This document shows, one piece after another, positions 23,949 to 34,934 of a stretch of 64,000 nucleotides of DNA; position 1 is the first letter of the stretch; every line of letters begins with the position of its first letter. Under the pieces are notes generated by a model. It worked only from the letters and a program-made list of their open reading frames with translations. It was not told the origin of the DNA and did no database searches. The stretch comes from Nilaparvata lugens (lineage: Eukaryota; Arthropoda; Insecta; Hemiptera; Delphacidae): assembly GCF_014356525.2 (NCBI RefSeq), contig NC_052505.1, positions 124,001 through 188,000 on the forward strand, written 5' to 3'. A program made the position numbers and the translations under genes.

Positions 23949-24182
23949 AGTAAAATCACATGGTATAATTTTATCGAATCACATTTGTTGTAAATAATTA
24001 GAGTAAGATCATATATGATGTAAATAATGTACATTATCTATCCACATTCGTTGTAAATAATTAGAGTAAGATCATATGATGTAAATAATGTACATTATCT
24101 ATCCACATCAATGATAATCATTGTAATATTCTTTACATTGTGTGTTTTTTAAATAAAAACAACTTGAATTGAATGTTCGCTC
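23949..24182 (+). repeat. integrase 3' flank with about 61-bp tandem duplication
   Basis: About 23986-24047 and 24048-24108 are near-identical copies (GTAAATAATTAGAGTAAGAT ... GTACATTATCTATCCACAT). An AATAAA near 24152 could serve as polyadenylation signal for the integrase transcript. Confidence 0.65.
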
Positions 24183-26182
24183 TTTCATTTCTCATTTTTG
24201 TCATAGAGAAGTGCTAGTAGCATGTGGCGCAAGGTGACTAGTGTCACAAAGTAAAATTGTGACGGAAGATATTGCTAAATAATTTATAATATTGGAGAAA
24301 GACGCTCGGCTATCAGCAACGCTAGCCGACCGCGGAGATAAGGAAGGTACCAATGGTGCACCATCTTCCGCACATCGAGATGATTTCCACCGCCTCTGGC
24401 GGCGGCTCAACTCCATCCCCTCAACTTTTGGGAGTATCTAAACGCCGGACGAGCCCCAGTCCACAGCATTCCGTTCACAACCTTCCTGCTCCTTGTACAG
24501 TGGCCCGTTGGCTGCCGTATGTCCCCGACCTCCTGTCCTTGTACAGCGGCCCGTTGGCTGCTGTACGTCCCTAACCTCTCATCTCCCTGGGGCACAGCGG
24601 ACCGTTGTCTGCCGTCCCTGTCCTCCCATCTCCCTAGGGCACAGCGGACTGTTGTCTGCCATCCCTGTCCTCCCATTTCCTCCCATTTCCCCAGGGCACA
24701 GCGGACCGTTGTCTGCGGTCCCTGACCTTCCATCTCCCTAGAGCACAGCGGACCGTTGTCTGCCGTCCCTGTCCTCCCATCACCCTAGGGCACAGTGGAC
24801 CGTTGTCTGCCGTCCCTGTCCTCCCATTTCCCCAGGGCACAGCGGACCGTTGTCTGCCGTCCCTGTCTTTCCATCTCCTTAGGGCACAGCGGACCGTTGT
24901 CTGCCATCCCTGTCCTCCCATCTCCCCAGGGCACAGCGGACCGTTGTCTGCCGTCCCTGACCTTCCATTCCCCCAGGGCACAGCGGACCGTTGTCTGCGG
25001 TCCCTGTCCTCCTTCTCCCAGGGCACAGCGGACCGTTGTCTGCCGTCCCTGTCCTCCCATCACCCTAGGGCACAGTGGACCGTTGTCTGCCGTCCCTGTC
25101 CTCCCATTTCCCCAGGGCACAGCGGACGTTGTCTGCCGTCCCTGTCTTTCCATCTCCTTAGGGCACAGCGGACCGTTGTCTGCCATCCTGTCCTCCCATC
25201 TCCCCAGGGCACAGCGGACCGTTGTCTGCCGTCCCTGACCTTCCATTCCCCCAGGGCACAGCGGACCGTTGTCTGCCGTCCCTATTCCTCCTTCTCCCTA
25301 GGCACAGCGGACCGTTGTCTGCCATCCCTGTCCTCCCAACCCCCTAGGGCACAGCGGACCGTTGTCTGCCGTCCCTATTCTTCCTTCTCCCAGGGCACAG
25401 CGGACCGTTGTCTGCTGTCCCTATTCTTTTCATCCCCTCAGGGCACAGCAGACTGTTGTCTGCCGTCCCTATTCTTCCTTCTCCCCAGGGTACAGCGGAC
25501 CGTTGTCTGCCGTCCCTATTCTTCCTTCTCCCAGGGCACAGCGGACCGTTGTCTGCTGTCCCTATTCTTTCCATCCCTCAGGGCACAGCGGACCGTTGTC
25601 TGCCGTCCCTATTCTTTCCATCCCTCAGGGCACAGCGGACCGTTGTCTGCCGTCCCTATTCTTCCTTCTCCCAGGGCACAGCGTCCCGTTGTCTGCCGTC
25701 CCTATTCTTCCTTCTCCCTAGGGCACAGCGGACTGTTGTCTGCCGTCCCTATTCTTCCTTCTCCCAGGGCACAGCGGACCGTTGTCTGCCGTCCCTATCC
25801 TGTCTGTCCTTCCTTTTCCTACTCCACTGGAGCGGAACCGAGGCCGTAAGGCCGATACAAAATTACATCAAAGTGGTGTCATCAGAGAAGAGAGCGACCT
25901 TCATGCCGTCAGAAGCACCAGGAGGTGCTGTTCACGCCAGCTGAGGCACAAAGAAGAAGGAAGAGGAACTTCGACTTGCCTCCTTTCCCCGCCCACATTA
26001 CGACTGAGCGAAGTCATCCAGGAGCAACACCTGGGTATCAATCACCCACCTCTGAAGCTACTCAGGGTGTACTTGATACTAGATGTTGAATGGGTGAGTA
26101 CATCTAGTCACCTAGAAACGCTTCATTACCGAGTGAACCAGACACATGAAACAGTTCTGTTTGTATATCTCACTTTCTCAAC
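24183..26182. mobile_element. GC-rich insertion between integrase and ATPase
   Basis: About 2 kb of DNA that is much richer in GC than the surrounding Polinton and separates two of its neighbouring genes. It consists of a left flank (24183-24488), a minisatellite (24489-25803) and a right flank (25804-26182). No transposase or RT is visible. Clear termini and target duplication were not found, so insertion is inferred from composition and context. Confidence 0.5.
24489..25803. repeat. minisatellite, 47-bp unit, about 27 copies
   Basis: The tandem unit is about 47 bases; its core is CAGCGGACCGTTGTCTGCCG, followed by TCCCTGTCCTCCCATCTCCC. Copies near the left end are more diverged (GTACAGCGGCCCGTTGGCTG). 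From about 25370 a variant with CTATTCTTCC replaces CTGTCCTCCC, showing local homogenisation. Length changes of one or two bases keep several frames open on both strands (up to 348 codons), but these are repeat artefacts. Confidence 0.95.
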
Positions 26183-26839
26183 ATGAACAAACTCGACATT
26201 GTAAATTTTGATAAGTTAATTGCTTAACTGCATTGTTAATTGCATAACGCTAGAATTCTCATTGTAGGCCCGTCTGCATGCGGTAAAACGAATTTATTGT
26301 TCAACTTGATTTTTTCCAAAAATGGATTGAGATTTAAACATATTTATTCAAATACTAAAAGCCAATATCAAGATAAGTACTCGTTTTTAAGAAAAGTCTT
26401 TTCAAAAATGAAAGGTATTGAATTTCATGTCAATGATATTCCTGAGAGAATTCTCCACCCGAATAAAATTCAACAATTTTCTCTTGTCATATTCGACGAT
26501 TTACAACTTAGTCACACACCTCAAATAAGAGATTATTTTACTATGGGTAGACATTGTAATATTGATACAGCATATTTAATTCAAAGTTATGGTGCAACAC
26601 AAAAACATTTCACCAGAGATAATGCAAATATGATTGTTATATTCAAAATTGATCAATTATCACTCAAATTAATACATAGAGACTATGTGGGTGAAGATAT
26701 TTGCTTCAGAGATTTCAGTAAATTGTGTTCAAATGTGTGAAATTCTAAGAAGCATAGTTTTCTTACTATTATGACCGAATGTACAGCTAATAGTGGAAAA
26801 TATAGACAGGGTCTGGATAACTTTATTGACATTCAGTAG
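26183..26839 (+). pseudogene. Polinton packaging ATPase (FtsK/HerA type)
   Basis: A genome-packaging type ATPase. The likely original start is ATG 26183 (MNKLDIVNFDKLIA); two in-frame TAA codons at about 26225 and 26237 then interrupt it, next to a local GTTAATTGC duplication. From 26240 the frame is open: Walker A GPSACGKT, Walker B LVIFDDL, and a downstream TAYLIQSYG block. A TGA at 26738 interrupts the frame, yet the same frame continues with SGKYRQGLDNFIDIQ to a TAG at 26837, which looks like the true C-terminus. Total about 218 codons, close to the usual size for the family. Confidence 0.88.
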
Positions 26840-26860
26840 AGAGTGAGTAGCAGTGAAAGA

Positions 26861-27823
26861 ATGAGGATGTCTCGTAGAAGACAAAACGCTAGTGTTGCTC
26901 TAATCGATAAGATTAAGAAATTGAGGAAAGTTATAAGAGATAAACATAGAAGCATTGTACATTTCGAAAAGCAATCTGACAATTACAGAGAAAAACTTTT
27001 TAAACCGATTATCATGCCTCTAGTTGAAATGGGGAAAACTAAATCTTCTCACCACTCTGATCAGAGTTTTATACCAAAAAAGGAGGAACAAGAAGAAGAA
27101 GAAGACGAAAGTATGGAATTGGGAGAAAAACATGATGATGATGATGATGAAACAATAGAAGTTGCATCACCATCAGCAGCTGAAAAAGATCTAAGCATGA
27201 ACGAAACAAGTATATTCAATTCAACTAGGCTTGAGAGTGATACAAGCAGCAAAATAAAGAAGATAAAGAATCAAGTGCTTGCACAATATTTGTATACATT
27301 TCATAGTGAAAAATTGGATAACTCGATTCCTTATGGAATTTCCTACGATTCTGACCGAAAATTATATTTTATGGGTGAGATGGTTGTTAGCTTTGATAAC
27401 TACTTCTTTTATATTGATAACGAAAAATTCCGAATTACACATGGACTATTAGAACTGTTATTTGCGCAAAGACCAAATTCATATCTCTTTGATGGAAAAG
27501 ATCTAAATAAATACAAGAAGATTTTATCAATAACAAAAGTTCATTTGGATAGACGAGGATATGTGAAACGTAACAGTGGTGTAAAGTCTCGCTCAATTCA
27601 AATGATGTTTCCTGTTAAAAAAACAAGTAAGAGAGGTTCTGGGTTATTGAAATTTGCAAAAAATACTTCTAGCAATAGAATTTACCAATATTATGACAAC
27701 TATGACGAATTGGTTCAGAGACTTCATTTATTAAAATCATCAAAACTTGCTGGGCACTCAGCTCATGATGTTGAGATTGCATCAATTATAGAGGAATTGC
27801 GTGAAGGTAAAATTATTGTTTAG
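26861..27823 (+). CDS. Polinton DUF8207-like protein
   Basis: Open from ATG 26861 (the frame opens slightly earlier at a GTG) to TAG 27821-27823, about 320 codons. Seen: a basic, lysine-rich N-terminus (IDKIKKLRKVIRDKH), a highly acidic segment (poly-Glu and poly-Asp around residues 80-105), then a globular C-terminal part (SIPYGISYDSDRKLYFMGE ... GLLELLFAQRPNSY ... YKKILSITKVH) that resembles the DUF8207 family common beside insect Polinton genes. Its function is unknown; association with element DNA or virion is only a guess. It is the one core Polinton gene here with an unbroken frame. It follows the ATPase by about 20 bases. Confidence 0.72.
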   Translation: MRMSRRRQNASVALIDKIKKLRKVIRDKHRSIVHFEKQSDNYREKLFKPIIMPLVEMGKTKSSHHSDQSFIPKKEEQEEEEDESMELGEKHDDDDDETIEVASPSAAEKDLSMNETSIFNSTRLESDTSSKIKKIKNQVLAQYLYTFHSEKLDNSIPYGISYDSDRKLYFMGEMVVSFDNYFFYIDNEKFRITHGLLELLFAQRPNSYLFDGKDLNKYKKILSITKVHLDRRGYVKRNSGVKSRSIQMMFPVKKTSKRGSGLLKFAKNTSSNRIYQYYDNYDELVQRLHLLKSSKLAGHSAHDVEIASIIEELREGKIIV

Positions 27824-27830
27824 TTGCAGA

Positions 27831-29047
27831 ATGAGCGTGCACAGATTCAGAGGTAAAAGCGAGAGAGTCGCTGCGAAGAAAGACATTGTATGGAATGGAC
27901 CAGATCTTACCAGTTTTAGTGAGAGAATAATACAGGCAATTAATCAACAGGGTGTTAGTGAATCTCTGCATTCGTATTTAGATTCACAATTATCTAATAT
28001 AGTTAAGAATATTGGATTGAACAAGATCGAAAAGGAACACATCTTCAGTACATTACACAGTTATCTGACAATATTGATAGGGGACTTAAAGAGAAATCTA
28101 TCAATTTGGAGAATTCTCTTCATGATCTCAAATCAACAACAGAGATATTCAGATCGCACTTGAATACGATAACGATAATAAAGTTGACAAGAATTATTTG
28201 GATGAGAAATTGAAAGTTATCTCAGACAAGATTAAAGATTTGCAAGTATTAGATAGAAATTATCTAAATACCAGATTGAAACAGCTTAGCACAGAACTTT
28301 TTACTAGAGTAAATGAAACTCATTCATTATCGGTTGATAAGGAATATTTGGATAAAACTGTGCAGGCATTGAATAACATTGTTATAACAAAACAAGAGTT
28401 AGAAGATCGATTATCTGCAATGACTAATACGATAAAGACAAATCTTATGGAGGGGATTGAACAATTTGTTTCAAAAAACGATTTGAATACATTGCTAACT
28501 ACGTTTAGCGAAACTTATGTATTGAAAAATGATCTGAGTAGTGAAATGCAAGCATTCATTAAGAAAGATGAATTACAAGCTACACTCAAATCAATTCGTG
28601 AGGAAATAGCAACTTCAATTAAAAATACAGAGAATGATGAAGTGATGAGATTACAATGTTCAGCTGCATTCACCGATTATCTCACTTTATTTATACATCG
28701 AATAGCATACCAAATAGTACGAAATTATGCGAAAGTTAGTTTCCATATGAATTGGATTGAGGCGAAATCACATAGTTTGACAGAAGATCAAGTAGGTGAT
28801 TTAATCACCGATAAGATGGGTTTAAGTATCTACGCCGATGTTCTAAAACCCTAAAGTTAGGATCATATCAATCTTTAACCGATTTTCACTATGCAAATTG
28901 CTTGGGAGAAATAGCTACATTCTATTTCAACGTTCACATGCATTTTTCCAAGCTGAAACAAGATTATGTACGAAACGTGTTAATGCTCGAATTTGAGATG
29001 AATAAGAACAGAGATGCATTCGTCCTTGTGAACTCTGCAAAAACGTG
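27831..29047 (+). pseudogene. coiled-coil, fibre-like Polinton protein
   Basis: Starts at ATG 27831, seven bases after the preceding stop. It opens with MSVHRFRGKSERVAAKKDIVW. The middle consists of repeated heptad-like segments with recurring D/N-Y-L units (LDRNYLNTRLKQL, DKEYLDKTVQAL, SKNDLNTLLTTF, KNDLSSEMQAF), suggesting a trimeric coiled-coil stalk. The C-terminal part (IHRIAYQIVRNYAKVSFHMNW ... DKMGLSIYADVLK) looks globular. Frame changes near 28060 and 28180, and another near 28852 leading into FHYANCLGEIATFYFNVHMH and a stop near 29047, show decay. A virion fibre or minor structural role is inferred from architecture and position only. Confidence 0.6.
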
Positions 29048-29465
29048 ACAATACTCAAGTATTGAATTGGACCGGAACTGCATTCGTCCTGTAAGCTATG
29101 TGAACTAAAATTGCAAAACGTGACAATAGTCAAGTATTGAATTAGACCGCAACATGGTCTACTTTACTGTATACTTTATACTTTATACTACATAGTATAC
29201 TTTACTGTAACTTCATTCACTGTGTGGATACTGACAATTGAATGCATTGATTCGATTAATACAGTAATCAATCTTATAAATCTGATATGGCAAATACTTC
29301 AATAATAAATACATGAAATGAACAAAATACAATGTCATACAGTACATCATTACAATTGAGTTGAATAAATCAAATTAATGAGATACCAATTAATTACTAA
29401 TCAATTAATTAAGCAGGTTTTTATACTCATTGTCAACATGTTTCAATCAAATATACCTTATTTAT
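29048..29465. other. AT-rich right flank of the Polinton
   Basis: Contains a near-duplication (ATTCGTCCT...AAACGTGACAATA...CAAGTATTGAATT, twice between 29015 and 29155) and AT-rich DNA. No capsid or protease gene and no terminal repeat is seen, so the element is truncated here. Confidence 0.5.
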
Positions 29466-30180
29466 TCTATTTACAAATTTGTCCTTAGCCTATGAATTCG
29501 GATTCAATAACTTAATTAGCTTATAATAATTATTAAATTATAATTTATTGTACAACATTATTTGTTGAATACTTTATACATATAGCCTAATCTACTTCAT
29601 GACCTAATTTATAAATACATCTACTCATATATCATGTTTATCGTTTTATGTGATCACCATTCAAATAACTGATCATCAAATAATTGCTTCAATAATATCC
29701 ATGTGCTGACCACGTGGTAAAATTGTAGCATATGCTGACCACGTGGTTACATTGAAAATTACATATCTATATTTACTTCTCTCCTAACTATATATCTATA
29801 TTGCTATTCACAATCTTCATTCACCTGCCATCAACTTATGCTATAGATATATACAAGGGTTGACACAAAGCACAGTGGGCCATATGGTTTCTATAGTAAA
29901 CGTGTCTGTGACTGACATTTGAATACTGTTACGTTTCTAGGAAAGAATGATTTTGTCTCAAACTATTTTGAAAAGAATAATGACCCCAGCGTCTGTCTAG
30001 CTAGGTAGGCTATTCAAATGCATTCTCAATAGTTTCGAGAAACGGTTCTTTCTATTATTCTAGCTCTTCGAGCGTTCATATTCTTAAATACAATATGTTC
30101 AGAGCACGTGTTGCAACAAATAACAGAAATCTACAATTTTTAAATTTTAGGAGAGCACGTGGTCGTCATTTGTGGCTCAA
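29466..30180. repeat. direct repeat A, copy 1 (715 bp)
   Basis: Near-identical and in the same orientation as 33657-34368, from TCTATTTACAAATTTGTCC to CATTTGTGGCTCAA. It is non-coding and contains two GCTGACCACGTGGT palindrome motifs. Confidence 0.9.
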
Positions 30181-30919
30181 AACCCCCCTCTCAAGAGCAA
30201 ATACTAAATGAAACATGAGTTTGGTCTTTGCGACATTAACACTAAAAGGATGGTTATTAAGAGTAAACTACGTAATGTAATTATTGTTCTCACACTTCAG
30301 ACAACACAAAATGATTTCATAATATGGATGGTCTAGAAGTTTGAAGATCACTGTAGTTCTCCATTGCGGTACAACCGGATCATTGGATGCTGCATGTTAC
30401 GTGGAATTCTGACTGGCCGTTAGCCTAGTGACTCTCATAAGCTGATGATGTCCACTTAGTCCGCTGCTCCACTCATCTCCAATTCCCTATCTATTTACAA
30501 TCTTTCCTCATCATACCGTACTGTTCATTTAATACTACCAGCTACACATATTTACAGTTAAGTTTTTCAGCATGGTGCATCCTTCACACTATAAGGCTAC
30601 TCAATCCACCCCTTGTGTGAATTCCGCACAATGCTTACTGGCTTGTTTACTCCGTGAACAATACATTCTCCATCTCACTCCTTCTCATGTCCTCGCTCAT
30701 CTCGCAGGTGTTACCACTTTCTCTTTCTACTCTAGCCCTTACACTTCATTCTGTCCTTCCTAAGAGTCATCTTTGCCCTTCCGCTTCATTGTTTGTTGAT
30801 TGTTCACAAGCTGCTGTCCATTTTCTATTATTATGATTTCTTCAATATTATCTATTCACACTAATGCACTTATTATATAATATTATTTACATACTTTCTC
30901 AACTAGAAAATTGCTCCAT
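30181..30919. other. C/T-rich sequence without gene
   Basis: No coding signal. It could be 3' sequence of the minus-strand LTR element, but no LTR partner is found. Confidence 0.5.
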
Positions 30920-30934
30920 TTAATAATTAGTTCT

Positions 30935-32746
30935 AGGGATTATCACAGCACCTCGTTTCATATTTTCCATCTCATTGTTCACCTCTTCTCCAGTTATCAT
31001 CTGAAAACGATCCTCTTCCTCGGTAGTCATTTCGTTCTCTTCTATTCCAGTTTGCACTCTGTGAACAGGTGTTCGCTTCATTATCATTAGCATTACTTCC
31101 ATGCGAGTAGTTCTCACGATTGATTGATCCACCCCTTGATCCGAAATTATCGTCTCCATATCCTGTTCTCTTTATTTGCGGATTCCTTTCTTCAAATCAT
31201 TGGCATTGTTTTTCTTCTTTCTCTCCTGCTGGACTCTGCTGACTGCGTGGCTGATTCGCGTCTCTCCTCCAATTCACATTTGGTGACGAATTGGTGTTCT
31301 GCCAATTAGCATTCTGGTCGCTATTCCATTTTCCATCGCGAATGAATCCTCCTCTTCCCTTATCGCCATTGAAAGTAAGATTGTTGTCCCGACGCTGCTG
31401 TCCATTACCAATCTCCTGCTCTCTTCTTTTCATTTGCGGACTTTTTCTCTCTTCTCTTTTTACCCATACATTCTTCTCTTTTTGTTCTCGCTTCTCCCTT
31501 AATTCATTCTTTTCAACATCGATATTTTGCACGCTCCATTCTTCCAATAGTTTTTCCATCTCGGGCACTGTCTTAACATTCCTATTGAATCTAGCTGTTT
31601 CCAGTCCAGTTCCATAGTGTTTGACTAGTTTTATTATGATTTCTTCATCCAAGAGTGCCGGTGTCAAATTCCTTGCAATGAGCATCTGCTTTATGAAGTA
31701 CTCACTTGCGTTTAATTTCCTCCCTCTAATAAATTTTCGGTTCTCAATCTCTCTCGCACTGAATCTTGAGTGAGTTGGCTCCAGAATTTATTAGTGAAAC
31801 GCTCCTCAAATTGTTCAAGAGAGTCAATGCTAACCTGAATAATCATCCACCATGCTGAGTGTTGACTATCGAATGACTTTTCAATGATGCTTGATTGCTC
31901 ACTCCAGTTAATTTTCCCACTACGCCGCAAATACTCTTTCAACTTAATCAAAAATTGCATAGGATTCTCCAGATATTTCTCAAATTTGGCACTTCATCCA
32001 ATCCCCTACAGCTGGTGTTGACGATAATCGGTTGTGTCCTGGCCTTCTCGAATCCGTTCTCATCCTTTCCTTCTCTCTGTAAAATTCCGCGAGCTGCTCC
32101 TCAAATCTTTTAAAGGCTGCATTATCCATTCCACCTGATTTCTCTGATAGCTCCTTTCTCAACGATGCGATCTCTGTTGAAAGTCTCTTATCTATTCTCT
32201 CGACGTTTTTCTCACTGCTGTTATTCTTATTGCTATTTCACCACAAATCTCTTTAGTTTTTTTCTCCATTTTCTTCTCAAATCTTCTCTCCAGCTGTTCT
32301 ACATTGCTACTTAACTTTTCTAACTTTTCGTTCATTTCTTTCTTATCCTCTTCCAATTTCTTACTGTTTTCTTCCAATTTCTCACTGTTTTCTTCGAATT
32401 GCTTGCTCATACTTGTCCGGCTTTCTTCGAAACTGGCACCCATATCTTCCCTCATACTTGTTAATAAGTTGAAAATCTTGTCCATTTCTTTCCCTGATAG
32501 TCCTACTCAACAGCTTTTTTCACTTGGAATTTGTTCTTGGTCATCGTGAGAGTCACCAGGTTGATTTAATGTGTCAGAATTCGGTAACATCTCTGGTGAA
32601 TATTGCTCGTGACTTTCACTGGTCTCGATGGTGTTGTCTGTGCTGCCCTCACTGCTTTCGAAATTTGTTGTGCTGCTCTCATTTGTTGCCATTGTGTCTG
32701 ATTGAAGTGTGTTTACAACCCTATTTCTAAGAAAATATCCTGACAT
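30935..32746 (-). pseudogene. gag: LTR-retrotransposon gag (minus strand), frameshifted
   Basis: Likely starts at ATG 32746 with a Ser/Thr/Glu-rich N-terminus. A frame change near 32505 leads into a long coiled coil (about 32485-32200, many EENSKKLEE-type repeats). The capsid-like region follows in several frames: KSGGMDNAAFKRFEEQLAEF, then LIKLKEYLRRSGKINW ... SLEQFEERFTNKFWSQ (31960-31730) and MLIARNLTPALLDEEIIIKL. The C-terminus is basic, Asn/Arg/Gly-rich (NWRRDANQPRSQQS) and resembles an RNA-binding tail without a classical zinc knuckle. At least four frame breaks. No protease, RT or integrase follows before the 29.5-kb repeat, so pol is deleted. Confidence 0.78.
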
Positions 32747-33182
32747 AGGTAACCTATACTACGAACCTATTACTAATCCTACTTATCACGAAGCTCATAC
32801 ATGACCCAAATAATGTTCATACAGAAGATTAAAATACTGTTTAATAAACTACACACACAAAAAAAAAATTCAAAATTAGATTTCTATGATGCTTGACTGG
32901 ATAAAACAATATACAAAATATATAAATGACACTATACTCAGAGCTTCCAATTCTCTACTTCTATACCCAATTCTACTAATATCAACTTTCCTATAACCAA
33001 TATAAAAATCTACATATAGTTGAGCGCACCAAATACGAATTCAAAAATTCACATACAGAATAATCAAGTGAATAGGTTAAACACTGAGAATTTGAAGAAT
33101 TTAAACGGAAAACTTTCCCACCTGGCAATACTAATAATAATAATTATCACACTTCTGTAGCACACTCAATAATAGTTGCAGA
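32747..33182 (-). other. 5' leader of the minus-strand gag
   Basis: Non-coding. A TGGTGCGCTCAAC stretch (minus strand, near 33018-33031) could be a primer binding site, but no LTR boundary can be proven beside it. Confidence 0.3.
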
Positions 33183-33656
33183 TTAGGAAGATGTATTAAT
33201 GAAGAGTCCTTGAAATTCTTTTGTGACACATTGAGCTCTGTGGATTGGTCCCTATGTATGACTAATGATGGTGGCGAGAAATTATTTAATACTTTCCACT
33301 CATTGTTTTACAATTGTTTCTCCAGTTGCTTCCCCCTGAGGAAGTTTAAGGTTACAGAGAATGATTCGTTGAAAAACTGGTTAACCACTGGTATCAAGAT
33401 TTCGTGTAGAAAGAAAAGAGAGTTACACATTGAGAGTAAGACTAACAGACATCCTGAATTTCTGTCCTATTTTGCCAAATATAAGAAAACTTTAAAGAAG
33501 ACAATACTACTAGCTAAGCAAAAAACCAATGAAATGTTCATTGCACAGTCCAACAATATTAATAGAGGCACTTGGACAATCGTCAGAAATGAACTGGGGC
33601 TATTTAATAGGGATGAGCAGAAGATAGAGTTGACTACAGCTGACAATAGGAGGTAC
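33183..33656 (+). pseudogene. LINE fragment (endonuclease-RT linker)
   Basis: The open frame reads as the region between endonuclease and RT of a non-LTR element: ESLKFFCDTLSSVDW, FPLRKFK, LKNWLTTGIKISCRKKREL, FAKYKKTLKKTILLAKQK and TWTIVRNELG. It is cut abruptly at 33656, where direct repeat A begins. Endonuclease and RT catalytic parts are absent. It runs opposite to the adjoining gag, so it is a separate insertion fragment. Confidence 0.7.
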
Positions 33657-34368
33657 TCTATTTACAAATTTGTCCTTAGCCTATGAATTCGGATTCAACT
33701 AACTTAATTAGCTTATAATAATTATTAAATTATAATTTATTGTACAACATTATTTGTTGAATACTTTATACATATAGCCTAATCTACTTCATGACCTAAT
33801 TTATAAATACATCTACTCATATATCATGTTTATTGTTTTATGTGATCACCATTCAAATAATTGATCATCAAATAATTGCTTCAATAATATCCATGTGCTG
33901 ACCACGTGGTAAAATTGTAGCATATGCTGACCACGTGGTTACATTGAAAATTACATATCTATATTTACTTCTCTCCTAACTATATATCTATATCGCTATT
34001 CACAATCTTCATTCACCTGCCATGAACTTATGCTATAGATATACAAGGGTTGACACAAAGCACAGGGGCCATGTGGTTTCTATAGTAAACGTGTCTGTGA
34101 CTGACATTGAATACTGTTACGTTTCTAGGAAAGAATGATTTTGTCTCAAACTATTTTGAAAAGAATAATGACCCCAGCGTCTGTCTAGCTAGGTAGGCTA
34201 TTCAAATGCATTCTCAATAGTTTCGAGAAACGGTTCTTTTTATTATTCTAGCTCTTTGAGCGTTCATATTCTTAAATACAATATGTTCAGAGCACGTGTT
34301 GCAACAAATAACAGAAATCTACAATTTTTAAATTTTAGGAGAGCACGTGGTCGCCATTTGTGGCTCAA
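33657..34368. repeat. direct repeat A, copy 2 (712 bp)
   Basis: Second copy of the 29466-30180 sequence, with a handful of substitutions and small indels. Its left border interrupts a LINE frame exactly; its right border precedes the BESS-like exon. Confidence 0.9.
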
Positions 34369-34425
34369 CCTCCATCCATTCATCTTTTGTATTAGGTAAC
34401 TCTAAACAATTTTTTCATTTTCAGT

Positions 34426-34934
34426 TAACTGAAATGCAACAACAAGGTGGAGAAGAACTGTTTACTGAAAATGAACAAGTGGCAAAGGAATCTGTTGATA
34501 CCTCACTACAATCAATCAATCTACCAATCAAGCGTTCTACAGCTAAAAGACAGCGACTACACAATAAAAACGATGCAATGGTATCAGAAGCCTATGAAGT
34601 CATGAAAGGTATGCAAGAAAAACTAGACCATACAAATAATGACGCGATACAAGTTTTTTCTACTGGTGTTGCAGCTAAATTGCGGCAAATTCCAAATGAT
34701 CGCATAAAACTTCTAGTGCAAAGAGATATCGACAACTTATTGTATGATGCGATACTTGGCATTGGAAAGTATCATACTACACCAATGCCATCACCATATT
34801 CGGTGAGCCATCATACCGTGACAAGTATTTCTCCATCTTCACGGTCCAATGAGTTATATTCGACAGCTAACCCAAATGATACAAGGGTGGACCATCAAAA
34901 TACGGAATATTCTGCAGACGATCGTGGTACATGA
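34426..34934 (+). CDS. exon-like frame with BESS-like C-terminus
   Basis: A good splice-acceptor-like tract (TTTTTTCATTTTCAG, ending 34425) precedes an open frame to TGA 34932-34934, and AATAAA follows at about 34991. The protein part has a Gln/Glu-rich start, a basic segment (IKRSTAKRQRLHNKND), and a helical region DAIQVFSTGVAAKLRQIPND followed by IKLLVQRDIDNLLYDAIL, similar to BESS protein-interaction motifs at the C-terminus of MADF-type Myb/SANT DNA-binding proteins. In insects such proteins occur as host regulators and as accessory proteins of Harbinger transposons. Upstream exons are not visible; repeat A lies directly upstream. A last exon is the best reading, but not certain. Confidence 0.45.

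Noticed and set aside
24407..25944. Several long open frames (up to 348 codons) on both strands
   Set aside because: They lie in the 47-bp tandem repeat; openness on both strands reflects a stop-free repeat unit, not genes.
24183..26182. CRISPR array or similar spaced repeat
   Set aside because: Units are contiguous tandem copies with no unique spacers, in a eukaryotic transposon context.
29466..34368. Reading repeat A copies as the LTRs of the minus-strand gag element
   Set aside because: No TG/CA termini, no primer binding site next to 33657, and a plus-strand LINE frame runs straight into the right copy.
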